DNA from: Nipponacmea schrenckii
Lineage: Eukaryota > Mollusca > Gastropoda > Lottiidae
Direction of reading: 5' to 3'
NCBI GenBank assembly: GCA_030562195.1
Contig: JAUJPP010000003.1
Coordinates: forward strand, 27,311,398 to 27,375,397
DNA length: 64,000 nucleotides
Positions 13,801-23,159 of the stretch are shown here, piece after piece (the stretch's first letter is position 1; every line of letters begins with the position of its first letter). Under the pieces are notes generated by a model. It was not told the DNA's origin and ran no database searches. It saw nothing but the letters and a program-made list of their open reading frames with translations. The position numbers were made by a program, and so were the translations under genes.

Positions 13801-16378
13801 TTTTCTGGCAATCGAACCGAAATCAACCTAGTCGTATATTAAACGACTGCCACTTACAGTCGATGGCACGGAGCAAATTAGATCATTACAAGTTCCAATT
13901 AAACGTGAATTAAGTTAGTAGATTGTTTATAAATTCATTAAAAATTGTCCTTCCAATTTCACAATATTACGCTCTTTAAATTATCGCTAGCTAAATTGTG
14001 TTGATTTGTATTTCGTTTTGTTTTGGTTAGAAGTTAAATAATTAGCAGAACCGTGTTGTGGGTTCCATGATGGGCTGTGTACAAAAATACGAAATAGTAA
14101 TGAAAAGAAAATAAAGCGGAATTCGATGGTGGGCTCGTACTTCTTTCTTGAAGTGATCAAATCATCTGTAACTTTGCTTTATTTTTTGATAGACCCTATG
14201 TTAGCAATTTATTTCCACCTTCTTAGTAAAATTTCAATTTTATCCTATGTTGGTTATCTATATCAACTTTCTAAATAACAGTTCAGTTATATTCATCTTT
14301 AAATGACATTTATAAGGAGATGTTGAATATCAAAAAACAATAATAACTACATTGTACTTTTATTGTAATTAATCATTTTAACTATTATTAACCAATAACA
14401 ATTAAACGCTTTTAAGCCTGTACTAGTGCTTTCTGTTGAATAGTAACTTGTTACCCTAATCACTATCATGGATATGAAAAAAATTAGTTTAGTTAATATA
14501 AATCGTAGGCGAACCTAAAGCAGAATTTAATCTGAAAATTGCATCGGAAGCTAGTAGTCATGTTCTAAAATTTGGTAATAGAAACAGTACGGGAGTATCC
14601 CTTTAAATTGAGAAAAATATTTATATTTAGTGTAATATTATCTGAGTTTATGAGATTCGGAGGTTAGTTAAATGGAAATTATTGGTCAGAAGAGTAGATA
14701 AGGCTTTCAAGAACTTGTAATAACACAGTATGTCATGACCCAGGCCAGTGTTGATGAGGGAGAAGTTGGAAGAAAATATTAAGAGAGATAGGGAATATTT
14801 ACCCCCATTAAAGTCTGCGTTTCTTTAAAAAAAAACGAAGTAGACGTTTGCAACCAATGACCAATACTTTACATGGTACCATTGGACCTTATTATGACCC
14901 ATGTAAAATAAAGAGTGTATGTTTGTCTCTATGGACTGAATATTTAACAAGATAATATCCTTGTGTATTGGACCTAATTCTGACACATGTAAAATAAAGA
15001 GTCTATGTTTGTTATTTGTATATTTCTAGCAGGATATTATTTAGATCTGAGCCAAAGAGACAGATTCAAAATCGAATTAAAGCATTAGACCGAATTAATT
15101 CTGATTTCAAGGAACAACGCCTGCTGGTACACTTGAATAACTAGTTAATATTGAGCCTCGGGAGAAACTAAACCTAATATTCAACTAAACAACAGAAGTG
15201 CCGTGAACTTATTAGTTTCATACGTTTATTAATACATTGTTGATCAATTAGTGATCCTGTATTCGTGTCAATGGAAATAAAACTTAACTTATTTAATTTT
15301 TCAGTTACTTATTATCGCAATTCAGATGCCAAATCATCATTATTACACATAAGTTAGTATGTAATTGTTTTGTCTGTAAAATTTGTGAATTGGATCGATT
15401 ACGAATGCTGTAAGGTTTCTGATATTGATATTACCTTAAGCTTTTTCTCCACTAGAAACAACTTTTATCTGTCGTAAACATAGATTAAAAACCGGCTTAA
15501 TTAACTGTCATTGGGTTCATGCAATCATGCAGATATTAAACTTGTCATACCATATAATCTGATCCGCTATTAGATGATCCCGACTCATTACACGAGGCGT
15601 CATCAGATCGGTTGACTCGATTACCATGTAACAAATCTTCCAAACTTTCAATATAGTCAATAGCATTACGTAATATTTCAACTTTAGGTAGTCTCTGATT
15701 TGGATTGGGACACGTGCGTCTTTTTAAAACTTCAAAAGCTTCGTTAACTCTCCGTAAACGACGTCGTTCTCTCATCGTCGCTGCCTTACGACGGTCTATC
15801 GTTACAGTCTTTTTCTTACAAGCCTTGCATGCCCACAATAAACACCTTCTATTAGGACCATGGTACCCCGGGGCTAAAACATGGGGTACATGACCATCAC
15901 TGTCCTCTCCCGAATACAAATCATCGTCATCTAATTCTGATTTAGACGGTGAACACATATCTCTCATTTCCAACTTATCTTCGGCGTTATTTTTACAGCT
16001 CTCTTCTTTCACTGGACTCGTCGCCTTGGTTTCTATCGTTTTCCGGTCTTCTTTACCCACAAAACTCTTTTCCTTCTTCGGTGAGAGGTTCCTTTTATTA
16101 AACTCAGTTTGTGTTGGTTCGTTGTTTGATGTATATAAACGCTGGTGTTGTGTAGAGGGATTGCCGTACCCGTATACATCAGGGTACTGACGCGTGAAGG
16201 CTCTGTGATAAGCCGCAGTCGGGGGCCCAAAATATTCCTCGCGAGCCCCGGGGTGCGAGTAAGATATATCCATAATTTGACGAGCTTCTGACATATCTGG
16301 AGAGCCGTATGAGTTGGAGTTGAACACTGGAGGTGTATGTTCATATCTACAACTCCGATAGTCCGTCATCATCATCAT
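1696..16378 (-). CDS. MyoD: MyoD-family myogenic bHLH transcription factor, three-exon gene (join of 15551-16378, 6995-7076, 1696-1832)
   Basis: Nuclear master regulator of muscle determination. It binds E-boxes (CANNTG) as a heterodimer with an E-protein. The three exons join in frame (phase 0, then phase 1) to give 348 residues and a TGA stop. Visible domains are: an acidic, Ser/Tyr-rich N-terminus; a His/Cys motif with [20 protein letters not shown] at about 166-185, including the conserved Trp of the PBX/MEIS-interaction motif; basic region plus helix-loop-helix at about 195-250; and helix [16 protein letters not shown] at 313-325. Three coding exons with introns after the bHLH match the vertebrate MyoD layout. 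The start is the first of four consecutive ATGs, because an in-frame stop lies upstream with no ATG between. Position 210 is Arg where the vertebrate 'myogenic code' has Lys124. Identity as MyoD-family is very strong. Orthology to one vertebrate paralogue is not implied, since invertebrates usually have a single MRF. Confidence 0.95.
2076..2300. repeat. Diverged tandem duplication, about 125-bp offset
   Basis: ATCCCTCCATAAACCTA occurs at about 2087 and again at about 2211. Each is followed by a related CCGTT...TTTNNAAACTTTNTTTTGT segment and then by a CATCTTTCAA/TATCTTTCAA word. There are two old copies with clear divergence, in MyoD intron 2. Confidence 0.55.
4314..4336. repeat. Poly-A tract (23 A)
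   Basis: Uninterrupted run of 23 A in MyoD intron 2. It could be the tail of an old retroposed element, but nothing upstream is recognisable. Confidence 0.8.
4977..5024 (-). mobile_element. 3' tail fragment of the tRNA-derived SINE found complete at 55.2-55.5 kb
   Basis: GAAATGAATGGAGTTTTACG, followed by TCCTACTCTTCTGC, matches the 3' end of the SINE at 55157-55522 almost base for base over about 45 bp, in the same orientation. Only the tail is present, so this is a 5'-truncated copy inside MyoD intron 2. Confidence 0.75.
6475..6965. repeat. Decayed tandem repeat, about 60-65-bp unit, about 8 copies
   Basis: The word AGAGAGTCCACATAG recurs with substitutions at about 6490, 6550, 6597, 6650, 6726, 6787, 6852 and 6910. 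The intervals contain related TTGTCAATTCCGTATC and GGTATTGGAT segments. Spacing is irregular (47-76 bp) and divergence is high, so this is an old minisatellite. It ends about 30 bp short of MyoD exon 2. Confidence 0.65.
6995..7076 (-). CDS. MyoD: MyoD exon 2
   Basis: The acceptor TTTTATTTCAG ends at 7077 and the strong donor GTAAGT starts at 6994. The exon is 82 nt: 27 codons plus one base. It begins in phase 0, exactly where exon 1 ends, and reads [20 protein letters not shown] and on to a run of Asn. This linker between bHLH and helix III is the least conserved part of the family. The exon is supported by splice signals and by frame continuity on both sides rather than by a hallmark motif. 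Confidence 0.88.
7640..7990. repeat. Diverged duplication (about 180-bp offset) with a 14-G run
   Basis: AAACGCCATGCACGTTTATGG at about 7675 corresponds to AAACGCCACGTTTACGG at about 7853. Each is followed by a TTTTATTCC...CTCTCCC segment and then by AAGAAACAAT(A/G)(A/G)AATTCACAC at about 7830 and 7972. Copy 2 contains an uninterrupted G14 run at 7914-7927. Confidence 0.6.
8690..8940 (-). repeat. Dispersed repeat, copy 2 (pair of 60-215)
   Basis: Shares the AGGAGTT(A/G)CCATAAA(A/G)CCAT, CCGAGAA and ACATTGTT words with 60-215 in the same order. The left part (8700-8825) has an unusual density of GGGG/CCCC runs and is open on the minus strand. It could be the remnant of a transposon coding region, but I cannot assign a family. 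Confidence 0.5.
9440..9838. mobile_element. Foldback element (long imperfect inverted repeat) in MyoD intron 1
   Basis: The left arm (about 9440-9595) contains GACACTGATAGCATCAATTT, CCAATTTCAGT and GACGTCTGTGATTCCTGCAA. The right arm (about 9687-9838) contains the same words as reverse complement (AATTGATGCTAAAAGTGTC, AATCACAGACGTC). The arms are about 150 bp around a loop of about 90 bp. A palindromic TGACGTCA (CRE-like) lies in the loop at 9602-9609. A stem of this size suggests a non-autonomous DNA transposon; no target-site duplication was established. Confidence 0.7.
11955..12116. mobile_element. Foldback (MITE-like) element in MyoD intron 1
   Basis: CCGGCATGTATTGCAACGAA at 11980-11999 is matched by its exact reverse complement at 12072-12091. 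Similarity continues outward through AGCTTCTGTTTCAAGAC to give about 45-bp arms around a loop of about 70 bp. A related fragment, AACTTCCGTCTCAAGAC, lies at about 12204, so the terminus occurs at least a third time. Confidence 0.7.
14884..15040. repeat. Short tandem duplication, about 86-bp offset
   Basis: CATGTAAAATAAAGAGT followed by NTATGTTTGT occurs at about 14900 and again at about 14986. Each is preceded by TTGGACCT(T/A)ATT(A/C)TGAC and followed by a related GATAATAT/GATATTAT word. Two copies with modest divergence. Confidence 0.65.
15551..16378 (-). CDS. MyoD: MyoD exon 1 (N-terminus, H/C motif, bHLH)
   Basis: Encodes residues 1-276. The bHLH reads [16 protein letters not shown] in the basic region and helix 1, then the conserved loop [16 protein letters not shown] and helix 2 [10 protein letters not shown]. 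The Ala-Thr pair of the myogenic code is present (200-201). The unspliced frame runs into TGA only two codons past the exon, because ATG|GTATGA is the splice donor; reading that TGA as the gene's stop would lose the C-terminus. The frame is also open a few codons 5' of the first ATG (TTG GAG CGT...), but there is no earlier ATG and a TAA lies just upstream. The [15 protein letters not shown] stretch is acidic and probably part of the activation domain. Confidence 0.96.
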
Positions 16379-17092
16379 CTTGACCGGTGAACGCTCCAAA
16401 TTGTTGTCTGGTTTTTATCAGTTTCTTAACTTTCTCCCGAATTCACCTGTCACCACTTCCAGCCTTCAAACTTGTCCGAATCTTACTACAAAACCTCTTT
16501 CTTTAATTTATTCTACTCAATCAGCAGTACTTGAGATAAGTTTCTTTTTGAAAATTGTCCAATATCAGAATCACCCGATAATCAGAACCGTTAACTATTC
16601 ACATGGTACCAGGCACAATTCCACCAAAATATATAAGTTCCTTCACTTAAATCATCGAATTTTCAGAACTCTGTTAAAGACCAAGTAATCAGTGCTCTTG
16701 TTTCACTAAAATTAAAAGTTTTACTTTTCTTTGGCACATTTTCTTCCATCAAAACGTCTTTGAAGAGAAAAATTCTGACAAGTACCTTTGTAACCAATGA
16801 AATTGGAGAATTCCAAACTATGCTGCCAGTACCGAAAATCTAGTACCCCTGTGGGCGGAGTTACAACTCGTTTATCCAGACCTTTGAACAACTCATTGAC
16901 TTTGGTTCTTAAGAATTTGCGTCTGGTCAACGAGAAGGAATAGTGGGCGGTGTAGATAAAGAAATTAAGATAAGTTTTGGGAGATTTTAAAGCTATACCA
17001 GATGTGTAGAAAGATTGAAGCGATGTAATAGATATTCTCGTTGCTCTAACTAGCTCGAGACGTGGGATATTTTCAAACGTTAAAAAAATCAA
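16379..17092 (-). promoter_or_regulatory. Candidate MyoD 5' UTR and promoter
   Basis: Upstream of the MyoD start codon on the minus strand. There is a TATATAT at 16635-16629, about 250 bp from the ATG, and an E-box (CATGTG on the minus strand) at 16605-16600. CCAAT and ATTGG motifs lie at 16794-16806, and two identical GTGGGCGG 8-mers (GC-box or KLF-like) at 16851-16858 and 16943-16950. The 16721-17092 minus-strand frame has no recognisable similarity and more likely is promoter DNA. The transcription start is not determined, so this is an inference from position and motif clustering. Confidence 0.4.
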
Positions 17093-17474
17093 ACGGCCTC
17101 TTAAAGTGGCAGTATGCCCCGATTTATAAGTATAGCTTGAAATTTTTATTTCATAACCTTAAAAAAGAGAATGAAATAAACCTAAACTCTGAAAATTGAA
17201 AGATCAACCACTAAAGGATAAAAAGGGTTCAGTGAACTTCGCTAGTTTGAGGCTCCTTTCCGAGAATTTTTTCTAGTACTTTTATGCTGTACCCTGCATT
17301 ATTTTCTAAAATCAGGGGACCCAGGGGGTAACAGTAGCAGTTGAGACATTGTAAACAATGTTCATAAAACATTGGGATAAATATGAAGTCACTGTTTTTA
17401 AAGGTAGATATTCAACAATTGACCTGGTACAACTGGTTAAACTATTACAACTATCTTAATCAACACTGATGAGA
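17093..17474. other. Spacer with no recognisable feature
   Basis: AT-rich DNA between the promoter region and the 30-bp array. No open frame of note and no repeat was seen. Confidence 0.5.
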
Positions 17475-18955
17475 ATAGACCAGGTACGATGCTCGGTCCC
17501 AAAATGGACCAGAGACGGTACCCGGTCCCAAGAATAGACGAATTACGGTACCCGGTCTCAATAATAGACGAGGTACGGTACCCGGTCCCAAGAATAGACG
17601 AGGTACGGTGTTCAGTCTAAATAATAGACGAGGTACGGGGACTGGTCCAAAGAATAGACCAGGTACGATGCTCGGTCCCAAGAATAGACGAGGTATGGTG
17701 TCCGGTCTAAATAATAGACGAGGTACGGTACCCGGTCCCAAGAATAGACGAGGTTCGGTACCCGGCCTTAATGATAGACGAGGTTCGGTACCCGGCCTTA
17801 ATGATAGACGAGGTACGGTGTCCGGTCTAGAAAATAGAGAAGGTACGGTGACTGGTCCCAAGAATAGACGAGGTACGGTACCCGGTCCCAAGAATAGACG
17901 AGGTACGGTCTAGATAATAGACAAGGTACGGTGAATGGTCCCAAGAATAGACGAGGTACGGTGTCCGGTCTCAATGATAGACGAGGTACGGTAGCCGGTC
18001 CGAAGAAAAGACGAGGTACGGTGTCCGGTCTCAATAATAGACGAGGTACGGTGAATGGTCCCAAGAATAGACGAGGTACGGTAGCCGGTCCAAAGAATAG
18101 ACGAAGTACAGAGTCCGGTCTCAAGAATAGACGAGGTATGGTAACCGGTATCAAGAATAGACGAGGTACGGTAACTGGTCCCAAGAATAGACGAGGTACG
18201 GTGTCCGGTATCAAGAATAGACGAAGTACAGAGTCCGGTCTCAAGAATAGACGAGGTACGGTGACTGGTCCCAAGAATAGACGAGGTACGGTAGCCGGTC
18301 TCAAGAATAGACGAAGTACAGAGTCCGGTCTCAAGAATAGACGAGGTATGGTAACCGGTATCAAGAATAGACGAGGTACGGTGTCCGGTCTCAAGAATAG
18401 ACGAGGTACGGTGTCCGGTCTCAAGAATAGACGAAGTACGGTAGCCGGTCTCAAGAATAGACGAGGTACGGCATCCGGTCTCAAGAATAGACGAGGTACG
18501 GCAGCCGATTTCAAGAATAGACGAGGTACAGTGTCTGGTATCAAGAATAGACGAGGTACGGCTACTAGATGCTCTGGGTATCAAGAATAGACGAGGTACA
18601 GTGTCTGGTATCAAGAATAGACGAGGTACGGCTACAAGAATTGACGAGGTACAGCGCCCGGTTTCAAGAATAGACGAGGTACGGTACCCAGTCTCAAGAA
18701 TAGGCGAAGTACGGTATCCGGTCTCAAGAATAGACGAGGTACGACAACCGGTATCAAGAATAGACGGGGTACGTTAGCCGATCCCAAGAATAGACGAGGT
18801 ACAGTATCCGGTCTCAAGAATAGACGAGGTACGGCAGCCGGTATCAAGAATAGCCGAGATACGGTACTCGGTCCCAAGAATAGGCGTGGTACAGTGTCCG
18901 GTATCAAGAATAGACGTATGTATGATGCCCGGTCCCATGTCCGGGCAGAGCATGT
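17475..18955. repeat. Minisatellite, 30-bp unit, about 49 copies, CpG-dense
   Basis: The unit contains AAGAATAGACGAGGTACGG plus a variable tetramer and CCGGTCTC (or CCGGTCCC, CCGGTATC). The array keeps a strict 30-bp register over most of its length. Each unit has up to three CpGs in an otherwise CpG-poor, AT-rich window. Because 30 is a multiple of three and stops fall in only two of six frames, four frames stay open, giving repeat ORFs such as (NRRGTVSGLK)n on plus and (VPRLFLRPDT)n on minus. These look like artefacts. A 7-unit (210-bp) higher-order repeat is seen: ACGAAGTACAGAG plus the same following units at 18101 and 18311. Confidence 0.93.
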
Positions 18956-19603
18956 AGATAACATAGAAGAAGCGAATACACGGATACTGCTACTGTTATT
19001 TTCTACTGCAGGCTATCGATAAACCTGGACAGGACATCGTACTGGCCACAGTACCTCATCTATTAGCGGCTTACAACAACCCTTTTAAATAGCTGCTACA
19101 GACCCCTCCTTTAAAGAATTAACAGTGTATTAACTTTCACGCGTTTTCCGGCGAAGAATCGAGTGAGACAGTCAAATGATTAGAAGGGAGTAAATAACAT
19201 ATTAACGCCAATTTACTGCTGATTATTTAACATAGCTTAGAAATTACTACCATGCGGTTTGCAATAGATTTATAATTAGTTTCACTAAGTGAAAATTGAG
19301 GTGATATTTCAAAAAAACGATCTGCTTTTTGCATCAATTTTACTTCAACCATTTCAGAATCGTGGGATTTTCAAATTTAAAAAATGACGATATTTCACAG
19401 AAAGTTTAAACGTATTCATCAGAATTGAAATTGTAAGTTGTGAGTCGAGATAATTCTGGTTTGTAAGTCTTGGAATGTTGGACAATATAGCCTCGTATAC
19501 CGAAGACAGGTTTCAACACGTATTTTGAAAGGCAATATTGCGTCTTGGAATGAACAAAAAATTTAAACTTAGTTAATAAGGGCATATTCCTCGGTAGATA
19601 AAC

Positions 19604-19785
19604 CTGCAGCCATAAATAACATAACAGAATAATTACTTAGTGTTATGATTTTCCAGATTTTACAGGGATTCTGTTACTTTATGACACCGAGTAATTTCAC
19701 TGATGAATATATACCCATATTGACCATTCTTGAGTACTAAAATTTTATGTTCATTTTAAGACGCAGTATGACTTTAAATCTCGGG
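19604..19785. repeat. Dispersed repeat, copy 1 (second copy at 26.2-26.5 kb)
   Basis: CCATAAATAACATAACAGAAT, then CCAGATTTTACAGGGATT, TGTTACTTTATGACACC and ATATTGACCATTCTTG appear in the same order in both copies. The 26.2-kb copy carries about 80 extra bases after the first word. The family is unknown. Confidence 0.7.
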
Positions 19786-19984
19786 AAAGTATGAAGAATA
19801 GGGGTGTGGTTGGGACACGAAGTTAACTATATGTCAGGATTCTGTTTGACTTCCCTTATTCTGACTGGATTTTCTGCATCTCTTAGCACTCGTACCTCAT
19901 CTGACAGAATCTGAAATGTCACTGGATTCAATGACAATGGGCCCAGCTCACCGATGACTAAATAGTTTATGTTTTACGCTCTAA

Positions 19985-20055
19985 AAATTCGAGACGCGGA
20001 TGCTCGGTCAGTATAACGCTTGCTCCTAAAAGTCCCTGGTTCAATTCCTTCGTAT
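19985..20055 (+). mobile_element. tRNA-derived SINE head or tRNA pseudogene
   Basis: The sequence holds a box-A-like GCTCGGTCAGTATAACGC and a box-B GGTTCAATTCC with tRNA-like spacing (AGTCCCTGGTTCAATTCC). The acceptor stem does not pair convincingly, so a functional tRNA gene is unlikely. The flanking body cannot be matched to the other SINEs here. Confidence 0.5.
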
Positions 20056-20436
20056 TTTTCAAACCAAAATCCCGCTGTCAGTGTTGTAGGTTGAAACGTT
20101 GTGTTACACATATACATAAACAAAGACAATTTATGTGCGCGACGTTTGCAATTTTATTCACATATTTTGAAATTGTTATTTTGATATATTTGTAAATTTC
20201 ACAAATAAATGAACGTTGTCGCCTTTGTCTTATTAGAGATTGAAGGAAGACCTCAAGGTCACGGCTTATTTATCTTAACATTCTATTTGTCAAAAAATAT
20301 TTGAAACTATTTGAAGAAAATAAAGACGATACAATCCATTATAGAATATTTGACACACGAAGTTTGTAAATTTTTAGTCATTAATCTTGTCAGTGTACGA
20401 TATAACACTCGCGTAATTCAATCATAATTTTACATC

Positions 20437-21240
20437 TTCCATTCTAAGCACTCTAAACTCAGGTTTTTCCCAACAAAGGTCTCTGTGTTAATGTGTAGCC
20501 ATCTTAGTTTTTAAACACGTGAGTAGCCATCGGTGTTTTTAAAAACGTGAGCAGCCATCTTCTATTCTAACACTCTTAACTCACTAACAAGGTCTCTGTG
20601 ATTATGGGTAGCCATCTTAGTTTTAAACACGTGAGTAGCCATCTTCCATTCTAACACTCTTAACTCACATTCTCCAAACAAAGGTCTCTGTGATTGTGGG
20701 TAGCCATATTAAATTTTAAACACGTGAGTAGCCATCTTCCATTCTTACACTCTTAACTCACATTCACCAGCACACGTCTCTGTGTTAATTGGTAGCTATC
20801 TTAGTTTTTAAACATGTGAGTAGCCATCTGAGTTTTTAAAAACGTGAGTAGCCATCTTCCATTCTTACACTCTAAACTCACTAACAAAGGTCTCTGTGAT
20901 TATTGGTGGCCATATTAGTGTTAAACATGTGATAGCCATCTTCCATTCTTACACTCTAAACTCACTAACAAAGGTCTCTGTGATTGTGGGTAGCCATCTT
21001 AGTTTTTAAACATGTGAGTAGCCATCGGTGTTTTTAAAAACGTGAGTAACCATCTTCCATTCTTACACTCTAAACTCACTAACAAAGGTCTCTGTGATTA
21101 TTGGTAGCCATATTAGTTTTAAACATGTGATAGCCATCTTCCATTCTAACGCTCTTAACTTCCAACACAGGTCTCTGTATAATGGGTAGCCATGTTAGAT
21201 TAGGTTCTGTAACAGGTGAGTAGCGATCTTCCATTCTGAT
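20437..21240. repeat. Tandem repeat, 84-116-bp unit, 8 full copies plus a partial, rich in GCCATCTT
   Basis: Each unit runs CTTCCATTCT(A/T)ACACTCT(T/A)AACTCA, then AGGTCTCTGTG, then GTAGCCATCTTAG, then TTTTAAACA(C/T)GTGAGTAGCCAT. Longer units contain an extra about 30-bp sub-repeat (CGGTGTTTTTAAAAACGTGAG). GCCATCTT-type words (the YY1 core is GCCATNTT) occur about twice per unit, and several units have CACGTG or CATGTG E-boxes. The array lies about 4-5 kb upstream of the MyoD start codon. Confidence 0.88.
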
Positions 21241-23159
21241 GGTTTAAACTATGATATTAAGAAGAAACGTTATCTATAACGATAAGTAGTCATTTTCCAA
21301 TATAGCGACATCGTCTCTTTCCAAGCCGAGTTCTCTGTAGCCATTATCATTAATGATTTCAGACAATATTAAGTAGAATTTTCTTTGAAAAGTTTTGTGC
21401 ATTATTGAGTATCCATCTTCTAATCTGACTAAAGTTACTTAGATTATAACGAAACATAATTGTATAGTTTTATTTGCATAATTTCAAACAATGTTTCCAC
21501 AATTTACAGTATAATGAGACATATCATAAATGATGAAACTCATAAAATAAATCTTTGAGCAAGAGAACACCAGTCAGTGTTCAGAAACCTAACCTTACCA
21601 TGGGTGAAATGCTACTACAAACAAGATAAATGGTGCATAACTGTCATCGTGTATAAAACTAAAAGCAGGTTGAAAGCGTTAGTTTAGTACAAACATTCGA
21701 TGTACTCCTTTTTCCTTTACTTTCATAAATTGTTTGAAAATAGAAAAATGAAGAGAAATATTCCAAGATTTAAGATGTCTGATTTTATCTAAATGATTAA
21801 TCTAAGTATTGTTTTATATTATAGACAGTAACAGTCTAATGTTCGTTAACACGTGCATTATTCATTTTACATGTGCATTTATCACTTCATTCATATATGG
21901 GTGTGTTTATTAGCTATTAATCGATTTGATGGCATCTTCGAAACGAGGACAAAATGTTAGTTGCTTTATAAAGATGTTGAATAATTTTTCACTTGTTTCT
22001 GACTCCCTTTCGAGTTTTTGTAATAATAGAAATTGATGCTTTATGACAGAGGGTCAAGTAGGTGATAGGGACCCGTGGACTCAAATGGGTTGAGGCGTCT
22101 TCCTCGCTATCTTTCTTTTTAAATATTTGCTCTCCTGTATCGTAGACCCCTCTGTAATTCAATTTAATGTTAATCCTAATATTAATGGATGATTTAAAGA
22201 TTTTCATTCTGTAGTTAATGTTATTTCACTCAGCTTTAAATTACTGTTTGATTATAATTCCATACTCTAGTACATGTTTTTTTTTAAATTTATGTATCTT
22301 TTTCGTCGAGTAATTTGATTTTCAATTGGAATAAATCAAAATATTGCACGTTAACTTGAAAAACTGTTGCAAAGGGAACTAAGCAAAAAATTGGCTTGAC
22401 AGTTTTCTTGATATATTTCTTTCTCAAAAAATAATATATATATCCTTGCGAGATGCCTAACGAATGACACTTATATCAAAAGATTTGACTAAAAACTGTG
22501 TTACCGAAGCGGGGTACTGAACGCAAGGCTGATATTTCAATCTAAAGTAATTTTCTACTCGTTGAAAGTTCTCGCTATTTACAGTATATTAAAGATCAAT
22601 TTCCCAGCAGTAGGTGGCCTAATTATCTCCCTTGGTAATTGGTTTATTTGGTTGGAACTAATCAACAGTCCAAACTACCTATTAACTCTTTACGCAACAC
22701 TTACTATCTATACTTAACACTTCCCTTCAGCTCCATGTCAGACGCCATCTTTAATTAATGACACGTGACACTTACCCTTCTCGCGAGGATCGAGATTTAA
22801 CGACATTAAAGGACTTCTTAAAAAATTCTTATCAATTATCGTAAATATTGTTATATATTTAAGGGTAACCCCACACTATTAAATACATAAACGACGTTTC
22901 AATAGTTGATAAGGTTGTATGTGTAAGGGTAGAGTGAAACATCCCCCCCACCCCACCCCGTAATACCGATTTCTACAAATATACAGTAACAGTAAAATAA
23001 CGTTCGTTTCGTAATTGTTAAGATAAATAATTATGTCTGTTTTTAAAGCCTAAACCTACAGCTTATACCTCATTATCACCCACAATCGGCATCCGTCTGT
23101 CATCGTTCTACTATTTACATTGTTAAAAACATGTTCAATTTACCACTATTATTAAAACA
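21241..23159. other. Intergenic DNA, no gene recognised
   Basis: AT-rich. The only block that stands out is 22735-22800, with GACGCCATCTTTAATTAATG followed by ACACGTGACACTTACC (YY1-like, paired-homeodomain-like and E-box words side by side). That would fit a regulatory element. A C-rich run lies at 22943-22960. Confidence 0.45.

Larger units (their letters stand above)
7077..15550 (-). other. MyoD: MyoD intron 1 (8,474 bp)
   Basis: Donor GTATGA at 15550-15545, directly after the exon 1 ATG codon at 15553-15551; acceptor ends at 7077. The intron contains a partial duplication with a poly-G run (7640-7990), a dispersed repeat (8690-8940), two foldback elements (9440-9838, 11955-12116), an (AT)n run near 12390, a poly-A run near 13160 and a short duplication (14884-15040). 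The remainder is AT-rich without recognisable features. In this family large first introns can hold enhancers, but none can be identified here from sequence alone. Confidence 0.88.
18956..20436. other. Intergenic spacer with two dispersed elements
   Basis: AT-rich DNA with no gene recognised. It contains a dispersed repeat (19604-19785) and a tRNA-like SINE head (19985-20055), listed separately. Confidence 0.5.

Noticed and set aside
16033..16344. Overlapping 103-aa minus-strand ORF
   Set aside because: Shadow frame of MyoD exon 1.
15545..16399. Exon 1 ORF taken as a full 284-aa protein starting at TTG and ending at the TGA at 15545
   Set aside because: The TTG is not a credible eukaryotic start, and the TGA lies inside the splice donor region; exons 2 and 3 restore the family's C-terminus.
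16721..17092. 123-aa minus-strand ORF upstream of MyoD
   Set aside because: No recognisable motif; lies in the presumed promoter and contains GC-box and CCAAT words.
17460..18964. Long ORFs on both strands (up to 248 aa) of 10-residue repeats
   Set aside because: They are translations of a 30-bp minisatellite that is open in four frames at once; no start context, splice sites or non-repeat flank.
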